64,000 bases of DNA, from positions 4,217,501-4,281,500 of the forward strand of contig NZ_CP050440.1 in the NCBI RefSeq assembly GCF_011769525.1. The letters are read 5' to 3'. Position 1 is the first letter of the stretch. The number at the start of each line of letters is the position of its first letter. The translations under genes were made by a program, and so were the position numbers. Under the pieces are notes generated by a model. The model saw nothing but the letters and a program-made list of their open reading frames with translations. It searched no databases and had not been told where the DNA came from. Source of the stretch: Tolypothrix sp. PCC 7910. Its GTDB lineage: Bacteria > Cyanobacteriota > Cyanobacteriia > Cyanobacteriales > Nostocaceae. Shown piece after piece: positions 45,978 through 54,997 of the stretch.

Positions 45978-46096
45978 ACTATCATCAATTATTGCACCAG
46001 CCGTTGTCTCTAGATGCAGTTTACTACAGCAGAGTACGGAGAATTACTGACAGTGTAAGAAATTTGGGGAAAGGGGGAAGGGTGAAGGGGGAAAGG

Positions 46097-46188
46097 GTAG
46101 GGTGTGTTACGGCTATGAAAGCATTTGGGACACAGAAACAATTAAATTTAGCCGTAACGCACCGTTGCATCGATGATGCGTTAGGCTT
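46097..46188. repeat. Element A, truncated copy
   Basis: GTAGGGTGTGTTACGGCTATGAAAGC...GCCGTAACGCACC, then a partial second hairpin GATGCGTTAGGC. It lies between the Ser/Thr kinase and CHAT-TIR-ATPase genes of module II. Confidence 0.8.
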
Positions 46189-46215
46189 TCTCAATTACGA
46201 ATTACGAATTACGAA

Positions 46216-47355
46216 CTACGAATTATTATTCCCCAAATATTTACTTTTCAATTCTTCCAACTCATCATCTATGATGCTTTTACTAGTAGGCTGAGGAGTT
46301 TGAGGTTGGGGTTGACTTTGCTGCTTTTGCTGTTTATTTCCACCCAGAAATAGGGTTTTCATTTCCTCTAATTCTAAGTCAATTTGGCTTTGCGATTTGG
46401 GAGATACAGCAGGTTTCGGGTTAGATGGTGTAACATTAACAGGCTTTACTGATGTGGCTGGTGTGGTAACTATCGGCACATTTTTATTCAGGTCATTTAA
46501 AACTTCATCTACTGTTTGATAACGCCGCTTCGGGATACTTTCTAACATTTTGTTGAGAATGTCAGTTAACTCTTTACTTATAGGAGTTGTTAAATACTGC
46601 TGCCAAATCCAACTATCATCATTAATATCATAAGAATCAAAAGGCGATCGCTCAGTAAGTAAGCGAATACAAGTAGCACCCAAGCTGTAGATATCGCTGG
46701 CAAAAATCGCTCGTCCTCTGATTTGTTCCGGTGCAACATATTCTGGACTGCCGATACTTGTACCCGTGCGGTTGAGGGAAGTGCTAGTGGCAGATTTAGA
46801 AGCACCGAAATCTACTAAAACTAGTTTGCGATCGCTTGCCCGTAAAATAATATTTTCGGGTTTAATATCGCGGTGAATTACGTGCCTAGCATGGCAAAAT
46901 TGCAGTACTGGCAATAAATCATTGAGCAATTGCCGAATCTGCGCTTCATTAAAAGCGCCTTGTTCTGCTAATTCCTGAGCTAAATTTTTCCCATCAATAA
47001 ATTCTTGGACAAGATACTGCCTGTCATCTTGGGTAAAATATGCCAGCAATTCTGGAATTTGGGGATGTTGCCCTAATTCATCTAACTGTACTGCTTCTTG
47101 ATTAAATAATTCCACAGCCTTTTGCACAGTATTTGTGCCTTGGGCTTGGGGGTAAAATTGCTTAATTACACAGCGTGGTTTTGAGGGTTTATCTTCATCC
47201 ACCGCTAAGAAAGTACGCCCAAAACCCCCTTGTCCTATGGGTTTAATTGCACGGTAGCGTTCTTTAAGCAGTAGCTTATGACCACAACTTAGGCAAAACT
47301 TAACATCATCAGAATTTTCCGGTTTGGGACAACGGGGGTTAAGGCAGTAGCTCAT
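46216..47355 (-). CDS. Ser/Thr protein kinase with N-terminal zinc ribbon
   Basis: 379 residues from ATG 47355 (MSYCLNPRCPKPEN); a TTG at 47409 would add 18 unlikely residues. The zinc ribbon has Cys4, Cys9, Cys21 and Cys24. Hanks kinase: Gly-rich loop GQGGFG (41-46), Lys65 (CVIKQF), HRDIKPEN (161-168, catalytic Asp163) and VDFGAS (Asp182), all intact, so it should be active. The C-terminal tail repeats a short motif twice (DLELEEMKTLFLG; DDELEELKSKYLG) separated by Gln/Pro-rich linker. No membrane segment. It is 238 bp upstream of the CHAT-TIR-ATPase gene on the same strand and may regulate module II (inference). Its kind is common in Nostocales. Confidence 0.92.
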   Translation of the reverse strand: MSYCLNPRCPKPENSDDVKFCLSCGHKLLLKERYRAIKPIGQGGFGRTFLAVDEDKPSKPRCVIKQFYPQAQGTNTVQKAVELFNQEAVQLDELGQHPQIPELLAYFTQDDRQYLVQEFIDGKNLAQELAEQGAFNEAQIRQLLNDLLPVLQFCHARHVIHRDIKPENIILRASDRKLVLVDFGASKSATSTSLNRTGTSIGSPEYVAPEQIRGRAIFASDIYSLGATCIRLLTERSPFDSYDINDDSWIWQQYLTTPISKELTDILNKMLESIPKRRYQTVDEVLNDLNKNVPIVTTPATSVKPVNVTPSNPKPAVSPKSQSQIDLELEEMKTLFLGGNKQQKQQSQPQPQTPQPTSKSIIDDELEELKSKYLGNNNS

Positions 47356-47415
47356 AGTGGCGCTAAAAATCGCTCTTATTGTATTTATTTTGCCCTGCGA
47401 TCGCCACAAGGGTAT

Positions 47416-47835
47416 TCAGATTCGCCAATTATCTAGCTTGAGACTGTAACCCAGTGCTTGAATGCGCTGATAGTGCGCTAAATTACCAGTGACTAATATC
47501 AAATCTTGCTGTATCGCAATAGCTGCAATCATGCTATCAGCAAGTCCTATCGGTTGTCCTATGCGTTCCAAATCTGCATAAATACGCCCAGCTAATTCAG
47601 CATCCCTAAGTTGCAGTGTTAACACCTCAGCTACGGCAATTTGGGCAAAAAACTGCTGAATTCTATCTTCTCTTTGCAACCGATGCCAGCCTTTGACAAT
47701 CTCTAAGACTGTGATAGTGCAGATAGTGTAGCGACCAAAAACAGCTAAATAACTAATTGCTCTTGATACTACACGCTGATCTCTACGCTTGAGACTCTCG
47801 GAAAGAATGTCTGTGTCAAGTAATACCTTTTCCAA
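47416..47835 (-). CDS. vapC: VapC-type PIN-domain toxin
   Basis: 139 residues. Acidic PIN residues Asp7/Asp9 (LLDTDIL), Glu45 (VLEIVKG) and Asp100 (GLADSMIAA) are present; the fourth position reads Asn118 (VTGNLAHY), as in many VapC. The start appears to be TTG 47835, overlapping the antitoxin gene end by 20 bp; no in-frame ATG fits the conserved N-terminus. Predicted RNase toxin. It is placed directly upstream of the module II kinase gene (60-bp gap), on the same strand. Confidence 0.88.
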   Translation of the reverse strand: MEKVLLDTDILSESLKRRDQRVVSRAISYLAVFGRYTICTITVLEIVKGWHRLQREDRIQQFFAQIAVAEVLTLQLRDAELAGRIYADLERIGQPIGLADSMIAAIAIQQDLILVTGNLAHYQRIQALGYSLKLDNWRI

Positions 47836-48070
47836 AGCGTTGATTTAATGGGTGTGCAGCCCGATCCTTCATTACCTCTTCTAGCATCTCATCTACTGAC
47901 TCAGGATCATCAGCGAATAGTCCCAATAATGGATACTTTTCTGGTTCTGCTTTTGGTAATTGATCAATTGCGTATGCAATTAACTCTGACAAGTCACAAT
48001 GGCGTGATTTTGCCAAAGCTTGCGCTTTTTCCAGGGTTTTCTCGTCGAGTTGCAATTCTATGTTTTTCAC
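47816..48070 (-). CDS. vapB: VapB-like antitoxin
   Basis: 84 residues from GTG 48070, with GAGGCGG just upstream. The N-terminal NIELQLDEKTLEKAQALAKSR and DLSELIAYAID suggest a ribbon-helix-helix DNA-binding fold; the C-terminal tail (YPLLGLFADDPESVDEMLEEVM) is a typical PIN-binding arm. Overlap of 20 bp with the PIN gene implies coupled translation. It should neutralise the toxin and repress the operon. Confidence 0.82.
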   Translation of the reverse strand: MKNIELQLDEKTLEKAQALAKSRHCDLSELIAYAIDQLPKAEPEKYPLLGLFADDPESVDEMLEEVMKDRAAHPLNQRFGKGIT

Positions 48071-48591
48071 GCCGCCTCATCTAAAAGCTGATGTGACAAG
48101 GCAATTCTAACATTTTTGATATCTTGATAAGATTTGAGGAAATGCGATCGCCGCAATTAATACCAATTTAAAAAAATAATGCAACAGTAGAGGCAAGGCA
48201 ATGCCTTGCCCTCCACAATATCAATATATTGATGTGTCGCAAACATAATTGGAATTGGTATAACTCTGATAATTACAGCCTATTTCAAGTGCATGAGGTA
48301 CAAATTGGCTAGTTTTGAGGCAGAAGGCAGGGGGCAGAAGGCAGGAGGTAGAGCAAGAATGTTTATCTCTAATTGTTTATTTGTGTACCTCATTTAGTTG
48401 CAAAGTGCTGTAAGTAAGTCGATAGAAATAAAGCAAACAAACTATGTTAAAAAACGTAAATAGGCTTAAAATCCTTACCAATGACCAATGACCAATGACC
48501 AATGACCAATGACTAATGACCAATGACCAATGACCAATGACCAATGACCAATGACAGCCTCAGCCAGTTACCTTTAATTTCGCCAACCTAC
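48071..48591. other. Intergenic region filled with element B and element D
   Basis: Between the VapB gene start and the hybrid kinase stop. Element B at 48160-48262 and element D at 48411-48598 account for most of it; 48263-48410 contains only short GGCAGAAG repeats. Confidence 0.7.
48160..48262 (+). repeat. Element B copy
   Basis: 103 bp with central GAGGCAAGGCAATGCCTTGCC. The right arm has an extra ATATCA duplication and ends GGAATTGGTAT, the best match to the left end ATACCAATT. Confidence 0.88.
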
Positions 48592-48598
48592 TTACTTA
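48411..48598. repeat. Element D: MITE-like repeat with TAAGTAAGT ends
   Basis: TAAGTAAGT at 48411 and ACTTACTTA ending at 48598 are 9-bp perfect terminal inverted repeats. The left arm carries AAACAAACTATGTTAAAAAAC and ends CTTACCAATG. The core is about eleven TGACCAA heptamers (48478-48556). The right arm is ACAGCCTCAGCCAGTTACC...TTTCGCCAACC. Other copies: 50976-51292 and 63466-63663. The right inverted repeat contains the stop codon of the hybrid kinase gene (48592-48594). Confidence 0.85.
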
Positions 48599-50880
48599 GA
48601 GATATTTAAAACAGTGTTAATTGTCTCTAGTAAGTTATTCAAGGTGTAAGGCTTGAGTAAAAAAGCTTGCACATCAATACCATTAACTTCTAAAAATTGA
48701 TGATCTGAGGTAAATCCGCTCATCGCAATAATGTTCACAGCAGGATTCATTTTTTGTATGACTCTAGTTGCCATTAAACCATCTATTGATGGCATATGTA
48801 TATCCATCAAAACTACGCTGATTTCATCTTGGTTTTGAGTGTAGATTGAGAGCGCTTCTACACCATCACTAGCAGTAATAGTTTTGTAATTATAGTCTGC
48901 TAGCAAATTTTTAGTCACCTCTTGAATAGATACCTCATCATCTACTACCAAAATTAATTCACCGTTACCTTCAGGTATATCGCAATCATCAACTTCTTGT
49001 GTTGCTGATTGGTTAATTGCTGGTAAGTAAATATGAAATTTAGTGCCTTTTCCTTCGTCACTATCTACTTTGATAAAACCACCGTGATTTTTGATAATAC
49101 CCAAAACAGTAGAAAGTCCTAATCCTGTACCCTTACCTAATGCTTTAGTAGTGAAAAATGGTTCAAAAATTCGCTCTAAGATATCTTTTGGTATACCCAA
49201 TCCTGTATCCGCTACTGTTATTTGCACATAAGGGCCTACTTTCGTATCTAAATTCATCCTGCTATAGGTTTCGTCCACAAAAAATTTTGTGGCAGCAATG
49301 CTCAGGTTCCCACCATGAGGCATGGCATCACAAGCATTGACACAAAGATTCATTAATACCTGATGTATTTGAGTAGGATCTGCCCAGACTGTTGGCAAAT
49401 TGCGCGTAGCAATATCGGTGCAAACTTCAATTGATTTGGGAAATGTACTAATTATAATTCTCTCGATTTCTTTGAGCAAATGTTTGATTTGTAAAGGAAC
49501 TTGTTTACCTTCTGATCCTCGTGCAAATGATGTAATTTGTTTAACTAATTCAGCACCACGTTTCGAGTTATTTTCTAAAATCTTGAGGAGTTGGCGATTC
49601 TTTTCATCGAGATGGGGAAGTTTACACAATAGCAGTTGCGAAACTGTTAATACGGGTGAGAGAATATTATTCAAGTCGTGAGCAACACCACTAGCTAAAG
49701 TGCCTAGACTTTCTAAACGTTGTGCCCGATAAAACTGTTGCTCTAGTAATCTCTTTTCGGTAATATCAGTATCAACTGTGAGGATAGATTGTGGTTCTCC
49801 CGTTTCGGAATATATCAGAGTCCAGCGGCTAGAAACTATCAATTCTTGACCATATTTTGTAAATTTATTTAGCTCACCGCGCCATTTACCTTTAGTAATC
49901 ACATTTGTCATCGCCTCTTGAATTTGTGGTGAGATGTGCTGATATAAAAATTCGTGACAATCTTGTCCGAGAATTTCTGATTCTTGCCACCCATACAAAC
50001 GTTCCGCACCTTTACTCCAGAACAATATTTGATAATTCAAATTACGCACAAAAATTGCGTCTGGCGAAATATCAATTAAGGCAGCTTGTTCGTAGAGTTT
50101 CTGTTCTGCTTGTTTACGCTCAGTCACATCTCTACCAACTGCTTGCAGCTCTATAACTTGTTCTTCCTCATTCCGAATAGCCGCAACTTCCCACTGAAAC
50201 CAGCGGATACCATTGACTGTAAATGCACGTTGCTCTTTTGTAGTTAAACGATAAGGTGGTAAACTCAAAGCTTGGATATTTGCCATCACATCAGGTAAAT
50301 CTTCTGGATGGACAAACTGAAGTAGCGACTGGCCAATAAACTCTTCCGGTTTAAAGCCTAAGATTTCACCTGCAACTCTATTGGCAAAGGTTAATCCACC
50401 ATTTAGATCAATGCGGACAATCAAATCAGTTTGGCTTTCAACTAAATTGCGATAGAGTTTTTCACTTTCCTTTAGCTGTTGAATCAGCCGAGTTTTTTCT
50501 AATACTTTTTGGATAGCAATCCGAAAACTAATTGCTGTAATATTCTTCTTCACTAAATACTCAGCAGCACCATTTTTCATTGCCTGTAATGCTATCTGCT
50601 CATTACAATGATTTATCAGCATAATAACTGGCAAGTTTGTTAAATCTAAGTGAATTTTTAAGTCGCTTAAAAATTCCAAACCATCCATATCTGGTAGTAG
50701 ATAATCAAGAATAATCACGTCAGGTAATTGCTGCTGACACAATAGAAGTGCCTGTTTGCCAGTTTCCGCTTCTAAAATGTGATAGCTGCATTGTTCATCC
50801 CGCGCTAGATAGCGGCGGTAGGCTTCTCGTTCTTCCCAAGACTCATCAACGAGCAAAATTACCGAGAAATTGTCAGCCAT
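48592..50880 (-). CDS. Hybrid histidine kinase REC-PAS-PAS-HisKA-HATPase-REC
   Basis: 762 residues; GGGGGAG immediately before ATG 50880. Receiver 1 (about 8-125) has DES in place of the common DD pair, phospho-acceptor in [11 protein letters not shown] and Lys-Lys in LVKKN. PAS 1 (about 145-258) and PAS 2 (about 270-375) follow, then His401 in [12 protein letters not shown], HATPase ([32 protein letters not shown]) and receiver 2 with [11 protein letters not shown]. Its PAS2-to-receiver core closely parallels 1636-3639, so the genes are paralogues differing at the input end. Cytoplasmic by absence of membrane helices. Its stop codon lies inside the end of element D. Confidence 0.95.
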   Translation of the reverse strand: MADNFSVILLVDESWEEREAYRRYLARDEQCSYHILEAETGKQALLLCQQQLPDVIILDYLLPDMDGLEFLSDLKIHLDLTNLPVIMLINHCNEQIALQAMKNGAAEYLVKKNITAISFRIAIQKVLEKTRLIQQLKESEKLYRNLVESQTDLIVRIDLNGGLTFANRVAGEILGFKPEEFIGQSLLQFVHPEDLPDVMANIQALSLPPYRLTTKEQRAFTVNGIRWFQWEVAAIRNEEEQVIELQAVGRDVTERKQAEQKLYEQAALIDISPDAIFVRNLNYQILFWSKGAERLYGWQESEILGQDCHEFLYQHISPQIQEAMTNVITKGKWRGELNKFTKYGQELIVSSRWTLIYSETGEPQSILTVDTDITEKRLLEQQFYRAQRLESLGTLASGVAHDLNNILSPVLTVSQLLLCKLPHLDEKNRQLLKILENNSKRGAELVKQITSFARGSEGKQVPLQIKHLLKEIERIIISTFPKSIEVCTDIATRNLPTVWADPTQIHQVLMNLCVNACDAMPHGGNLSIAATKFFVDETYSRMNLDTKVGPYVQITVADTGLGIPKDILERIFEPFFTTKALGKGTGLGLSTVLGIIKNHGGFIKVDSDEGKGTKFHIYLPAINQSATQEVDDCDIPEGNGELILVVDDEVSIQEVTKNLLADYNYKTITASDGVEALSIYTQNQDEISVVLMDIHMPSIDGLMATRVIQKMNPAVNIIAMSGFTSDHQFLEVNGIDVQAFLLKPYTLNNLLETINTVLNISK

Positions 50881-52150
50881 TGCTCCCCCTTGGGGAATCT
50901 ACCCCAAAATCCAGTATCTAGTTTTATGTGAATGCGATCGCCTTTTTGTTTATCAGTGTTCAAAATAAGTAGAGATAAGTAAGTCAGTGGAAATAAACCG
51001 AACTATGTTAAGAAACATAAATTGGCTTAAAACCCTTACCAATGTCGCCACTTGCTTCTCCCAAGGGGAGACGCTACGCGAACAAGCCGGGGAACCCGTC
51101 CAACGCAGTGGCTCACCAATGACTAAGGACAAAGCGCAAAGTCGAGCCAGTCGTGTGGGCGGGTCTCCCGACTTGAACGAACTGGCGTTGAGCGGAGGAA
51201 ACCTCCGTACACCGAAGGGGTTGCCGCAGGCATCAGAACTTTGTAAGAATAACAGCCTCAGCCAGTTATCTTTAATTTCGCCGACCTACTTAGTATTCTA
51301 TTGAGAACACTCATCTAGGCGATTTGAATATGTATGTTGTTAATTAAGCTCGCAGTTAGCAATGAACCGAGGTAATTTCAGCCGCGTATGATATTGCTCA
51401 AGCGACTATATAATGCCTAGCTTTGATGATTTTTCCTGAGCCTGATATTATTTTGAGTTTGTGTTGGAATTGACATCACCGAAAAATAGCAACCATCTCC
51501 CGCTAAATCTTCTGACATGGTTTCCGGCATAGGTTATGTGCTTTATCAAAGAGTAGTGATTAGAAAATTTATTATGTTAAAGCCTCCTTCAGTAAATCCA
51601 AATTTAAATATAAGAAAACATTTTGAGTAACTTGTGAAGATAGATTTTTTGTTAAGTTTTTTCCTTGACATTAAGTGGAACTGTGCAAATAAATCGCAGT
51701 ATGTAACGGAAAGTAAAATTACCTAAAAAGCTCTTTCCTTCTGCTTTCTGCCTTTTCATAACGATAATTTTTAATACTGAGCTCATATCACATGAAGAAC
51801 TCAATATCACAAAATATTAGAAAAACTAATTCGACTTGGCGAAAATGGTAAATAAGCGCGATCGCAATGTACCATCAGGACAAAGTGTCCCTGTTTTGTG
51901 AAATGATCTAAATAGAAAGAAAAATTTTATCAGTATTTTCTGGGTTGTTTTTGTACCACTTAGGTGGATTTTTGACAATAAGATTCCAGTTATTATGCTG
52001 ATAAATTCTGCTAAATTGGGCACCAATGACCATAAACTACGTCAATAATTTTAGTTAAATTGCTGAGTCTGTTTCAGTGGCGCTTACGCCTAGTTTTTCC
52101 AGCACAGGGAATGCCTAACTACCGTTAAACCAATTTTCTAATAAGCATAA
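50881..52150. other. 1270-bp gene-free divergent region
   Basis: Contains element D (50976-51292) with a different core from its relatives. Inside that core is a GCCAGTCG...GAACTGGC repeat (51144-51190) also seen at 36593. The part 51300-52150 is AT-rich; small frames there have no family features or ribosome sites. No RNA gene is recognised. Confidence 0.6.
50976..51292. repeat. Element D copy with a complex core
   Basis: Left arm TAAGTAAGTCAGTGGAAATA...AACTATGTTAAGAAAC...CTTACCAATG. The core contains CAAGGGGAGACGCTACGCGA and GGAACCCGTCCAACGCAGTGG, then an unrelated hairpin repeat. The right arm is ACAGCCTCAGCCAGTTATC...TTTCGCCGACCTACTTA. A 105-codon frame across it is repeat-derived. Confidence 0.85.
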
Positions 52151-53479
52151 ATGCTTGTAGACTATATGGCGAGTAGATTACTGAAAAAAAGCCTGCTATG
52201 GCGCGTGTGTGTAGCTAACGCATCAATAAAACCGATGAAATCAATTTTGAAATCAATGTTTGCTGTTCAAAGTTGGCGACAAAGACGCGCGGCGACTTTT
52301 ACCCAAAGATTACGCAAGTATCTTTACTTGTTACTAGGCTTGATATCATGCCTGACGATATTCGTTGTCGATAACTTCACCCCTGCGATCGCTCAGGTTC
52401 CGCAGTTACCCCGTGAGGAAATTCGCGGAGTGTGGATGACGAACAACGATATGGACATCCTTAAAGAACGTCCCAAGGTGCTGGAGGCTGTGAGCCAACT
52501 GCGGCAGCTCAACTTTAATACTATCTATCCTGTCATCTGGAATTCTGGCTATGTCATGTATCCTAGTGCTGTGGCCAAGCGTACAGGTATCCAACCTTTT
52601 GTTTTACGAGGCTCAGATGGACATGATATTTTGGCAGACTTAATCAACCAAGCCCATCGTCAAGGCCTCTTAGTAATTCCCTGGTTTGAGTTTGGGTTTA
52701 TGGCTCCACCAACATCAGAATTAGTAATGGAGCATCCCAATTGGTTCACACGCAAGCGAAATGGTAGTCAAACTTCTATCAGTGCGGCCGGAGAGGTGAT
52801 GTGGCTCAATCCATTCCATCCAGAAGTGCAACAGTTTATTACTAGCCTAGTGCTGGAAAATGTCACCCAATATGATGTTGATGGCATTCAGTTTGACGAT
52901 CACATGAGTTTGCCACACGAATTTGGCTACGATCCATATACAGTAGCGTTGTACACTCAAGAAACCAAGAAAAGCCCTCCTCGTAATGCTGAAGATCAAG
53001 ATTGGGTGCGTTGGCGCGCAGATAAAATTACAGCCTTCATGGTCAAACTTAACCAAGCTGTAAAAGCTCAAAAACCCCGCTCGATTTTCTCTGTATCCCC
53101 TAATTACTACGACTTTGCTTATAAGTTTCAACTCCAAGACTGGCTCAATTGGATCAAGTTAAATATTGTCGATGAGCTAATTGTGCAAATTTATCGTCCC
53201 AATCTTCAAAGCTTTGTTACTAATATTTCCCGCGCTGAAATCCAACAAGCACAAAAAGTAATTCCTACTGGTGTGGGGATTATGGCAGGATTACGAAATA
53301 ACCCAGTCACCATACAACAAATTAAGGCGCAAGTACGAGCAGCTCAAGAACGTGGCTTAGGTGTCGCCTTCTTTTATTATGAAAGTCTTTGGGAATATTC
53401 CCCAGAAACAGCCACAGAAAGAAAGGCTGGATTCCAAGCTCTCTTCCGCGCTCCGGCATTGCGTGCCAGGATTGAGTAA
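52151..53479 (+). CDS. GHL10/DUF187-type glycoside hydrolase-like secreted protein
   Basis: 442 residues from ATG 52151; ATGs at 52235 and 52256 are credible alternatives as the first 35 residues are unremarkable. Hydrophobic export segment (about 56-78: YLYLLLGLISCLTIFVV) with a possible cleavage after AIAQ. The catalytic part begins EIRGVWMTNND and shows the GHL10 (TIM-barrel) pattern: FNTIYPVIWNSGYVMYPS, VIPWFEFGF, WLNPFHPEV, DVDGIQFDDHMSLP, SVSPNYYDFAYK, DELIVQIYRPN and GVAFFYYESLW. GIQFDD carries the likely catalytic acid. Relatives are thought to act on cell-wall or envelope polysaccharide; the substrate is not proven. Confidence 0.9.
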   Translation: MLVDYMASRLLKKSLLWRVCVANASIKPMKSILKSMFAVQSWRQRRAATFTQRLRKYLYLLLGLISCLTIFVVDNFTPAIAQVPQLPREEIRGVWMTNNDMDILKERPKVLEAVSQLRQLNFNTIYPVIWNSGYVMYPSAVAKRTGIQPFVLRGSDGHDILADLINQAHRQGLLVIPWFEFGFMAPPTSELVMEHPNWFTRKRNGSQTSISAAGEVMWLNPFHPEVQQFITSLVLENVTQYDVDGIQFDDHMSLPHEFGYDPYTVALYTQETKKSPPRNAEDQDWVRWRADKITAFMVKLNQAVKAQKPRSIFSVSPNYYDFAYKFQLQDWLNWIKLNIVDELIVQIYRPNLQSFVTNISRAEIQQAQKVIPTGVGIMAGLRNNPVTIQQIKAQVRAAQERGLGVAFFYYESLWEYSPETATERKAGFQALFRAPALRARIE

Positions 53480-53727
53480 GCTCTTGCAATGGAGGAAGGG
53501 ATGAGGGAGATGAGGGAGAGATTCAAAATTAAGTCTCTAATTGTGTTCTCTTTCCCCTATCTTCTATTTCCCTTCATCCCCAATACTGCTCGGTTAAGGA
53601 TTGTCAACTCTTAATTTGGTTGGGGGAAAAGGTGAAAGGATAAGGGTTAAAGGTCTTTTCTTGCCCCTTTCCCCTTAACCTTTTCCCCCTTAACCGACAA
53701 GTATTGGCTTCATCCCTGTTCCCTCTG

Positions 53728-54738
53728 TTAGCCTAATTTTGCCTTGGGAATCAAACTGACATCCCAGGTATATAATCCGACTGTGTCAGGGACTCTTGAG
53801 AACCTTCCTGTGCGATAGCCTCGTGATAATTCATTGAGAACCTTACTTTTAACCTCTCTCAAGTCTTCAGCATCTATTTCTCCATAAAGTCCAGTGATAA
53901 CTTCCGCAACTGTCATAATTTTCCCGGCGTTTTCCTCTAACAAAGAGGTAAGAGCATCAATTAAAAATTGACCCTCATATTGTCTGAGCATGGGTACTAC
54001 TTTGTTTTTGGGAAGTATCAGCGGTTTCTTCTTTTTCGATGAGAGAGTTTTGGTGGAATTACCATTTTTACTTGAGCTGAGTAGGCTTAAGTCTAGGGTA
54101 TAACAACCAGGTTCGTCAGGAATTGCCACCCAACTACTACCTTTACCTTGTGTCAACGAGGATTGGACTCTACCTTTAACTACTTTGAAGACAGTAGGCT
54201 CTAACTCTCCATATAGCGATCGCACAATGAAATCAATATGGCACACTGTACCGCGATGTTTTTGCAAGAGCTTTCTAATAGCTTCAATCCGATTCACTGA
54301 GTTTTGATACTCAGGTAGCATCGGATAGTCTTGAACCTTGGATGTTTGCTCTTTAGGCGCAGGCACAGGAGCTATTTCTGGTTGTGGAGTAGTAGATTGA
54401 TACTCGTTGGTATCGGTAGTAGTGGTTGATGAATTATCTACCTCTAAATTGTCTGAGTCTAAAAGTTCAGAGGAAGTAGACTCCGCTAAGTGGGCATCAG
54501 ACTCAGAAATACCAGGGGGAAGAGAGGGGGTAACATCAGAAGACTCTAGTTTGGCAATGTGGTTGTCATCTGATGGTGACCAAGTAGATAACAAAGCTTC
54601 TACATGATTGAGATGCGATCGCGCTTGTGTATATAAGCGTTCGTACTCTTCTACCATCCCGGCATAGTAGTCTCTTAATTCCAACAGTGGGGTGAGGAAA
54701 GTTTCAGGAGGTGGTTCCAATTGTCCCTTAAAAGTCAT
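53728..54738 (-). CDS. Uncharacterised protein with two winged-helix-like repeats
   Basis: 336 residues. The N-terminal coiled coil (about 10-55: LLELRDYYAGMVEEYERLYTQ...) is followed by an acidic Ser/Thr-rich linker (60-145). Two related ~75-residue domains come next: RIEAIRKLLQKHRG...VRSLYGEL...VVKGRVQSSLTQGKGSSWVAIPDEPGCYTLDLSLL (about 152-222) and SLLEENAGKIMTVAEVITGLYGEI...SRGYRTGRFSRVPDTVGLYTWDVSLI (about 260-332). Each ends in the same pattern (x-x-VPD-x-x-GxYTxDxSLI). The helix-helix-hairpin pattern suggests a winged helix. Family not recognised. It starts 10 bp after the zinc-ribbon gene, so the two are probably one operon. Confidence 0.75.
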   Translation of the reverse strand: MTFKGQLEPPPETFLTPLLELRDYYAGMVEEYERLYTQARSHLNHVEALLSTWSPSDDNHIAKLESSDVTPSLPPGISESDAHLAESTSSELLDSDNLEVDNSSTTTTDTNEYQSTTPQPEIAPVPAPKEQTSKVQDYPMLPEYQNSVNRIEAIRKLLQKHRGTVCHIDFIVRSLYGELEPTVFKVVKGRVQSSLTQGKGSSWVAIPDEPGCYTLDLSLLSSSKNGNSTKTLSSKKKKPLILPKNKVVPMLRQYEGQFLIDALTSLLEENAGKIMTVAEVITGLYGEIDAEDLREVKSKVLNELSRGYRTGRFSRVPDTVGLYTWDVSLIPKAKLG

Positions 54739-54748
54739 AAAACCTTAA

Positions 54749-54997
54749 TCAATCCAAATCAGTGTTACTTTTATAAGTCATCGGTCTAGGTTTAGCTTTT
54801 CCAGCTGGCTGTTGCTGCTGTCTTTTTGGTGGTTGGGGAGGGCGACAGCGTTCGCAATATAAAGGCCTTGGGCCATAAGTCTCGCGGTTTGTCGTCTCAC
54901 TACACTGCTTACAAATAAAATTAAAAACACGAGTGTGAATTTCTCTTTTATGTGCTCTGACAGTGTATTCTCTAACGCTGATTAACTTACTTGCCAT
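54749..54997 (-). CDS. Small zinc-ribbon protein
   Basis: 82 residues, ATG 54997. Basic N-terminal half ([21 protein letters not shown]), then CKQC...CERC, a four-Cys zinc ribbon at about residues 29-51, then a Pro/Gln/Lys-rich tail. Basic charge plus ribbon fits nucleic-acid binding. Family not recognised by name. First gene of a likely two-gene operon with the winged-helix-like protein. Confidence 0.72.
   Translation of the reverse strand: MASKLISVREYTVRAHKREIHTRVFNFICKQCSETTNRETYGPRPLYCERCRPPQPPKRQQQQPAGKAKPRPMTYKSNTDLD

Noticed and set aside
48478-48556. The regular TGACCAA heptamer run considered as a CRISPR-like array
   Set aside because: Units are 7 bp with no spacers. No direct repeats of 24-37 bp with unique spacers and no cas genes occur anywhere in the window.
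50987-51304. A 105-codon frame downstream of the third hybrid kinase
   Set aside because: It runs through element D and its core repeats, pieces of which occur elsewhere in the window in other contexts.
51826-52026. A 66-codon minus-strand frame
   Set aside because: AT-rich, no ribosome site and no recognisable domain or signal peptide; more likely chance.
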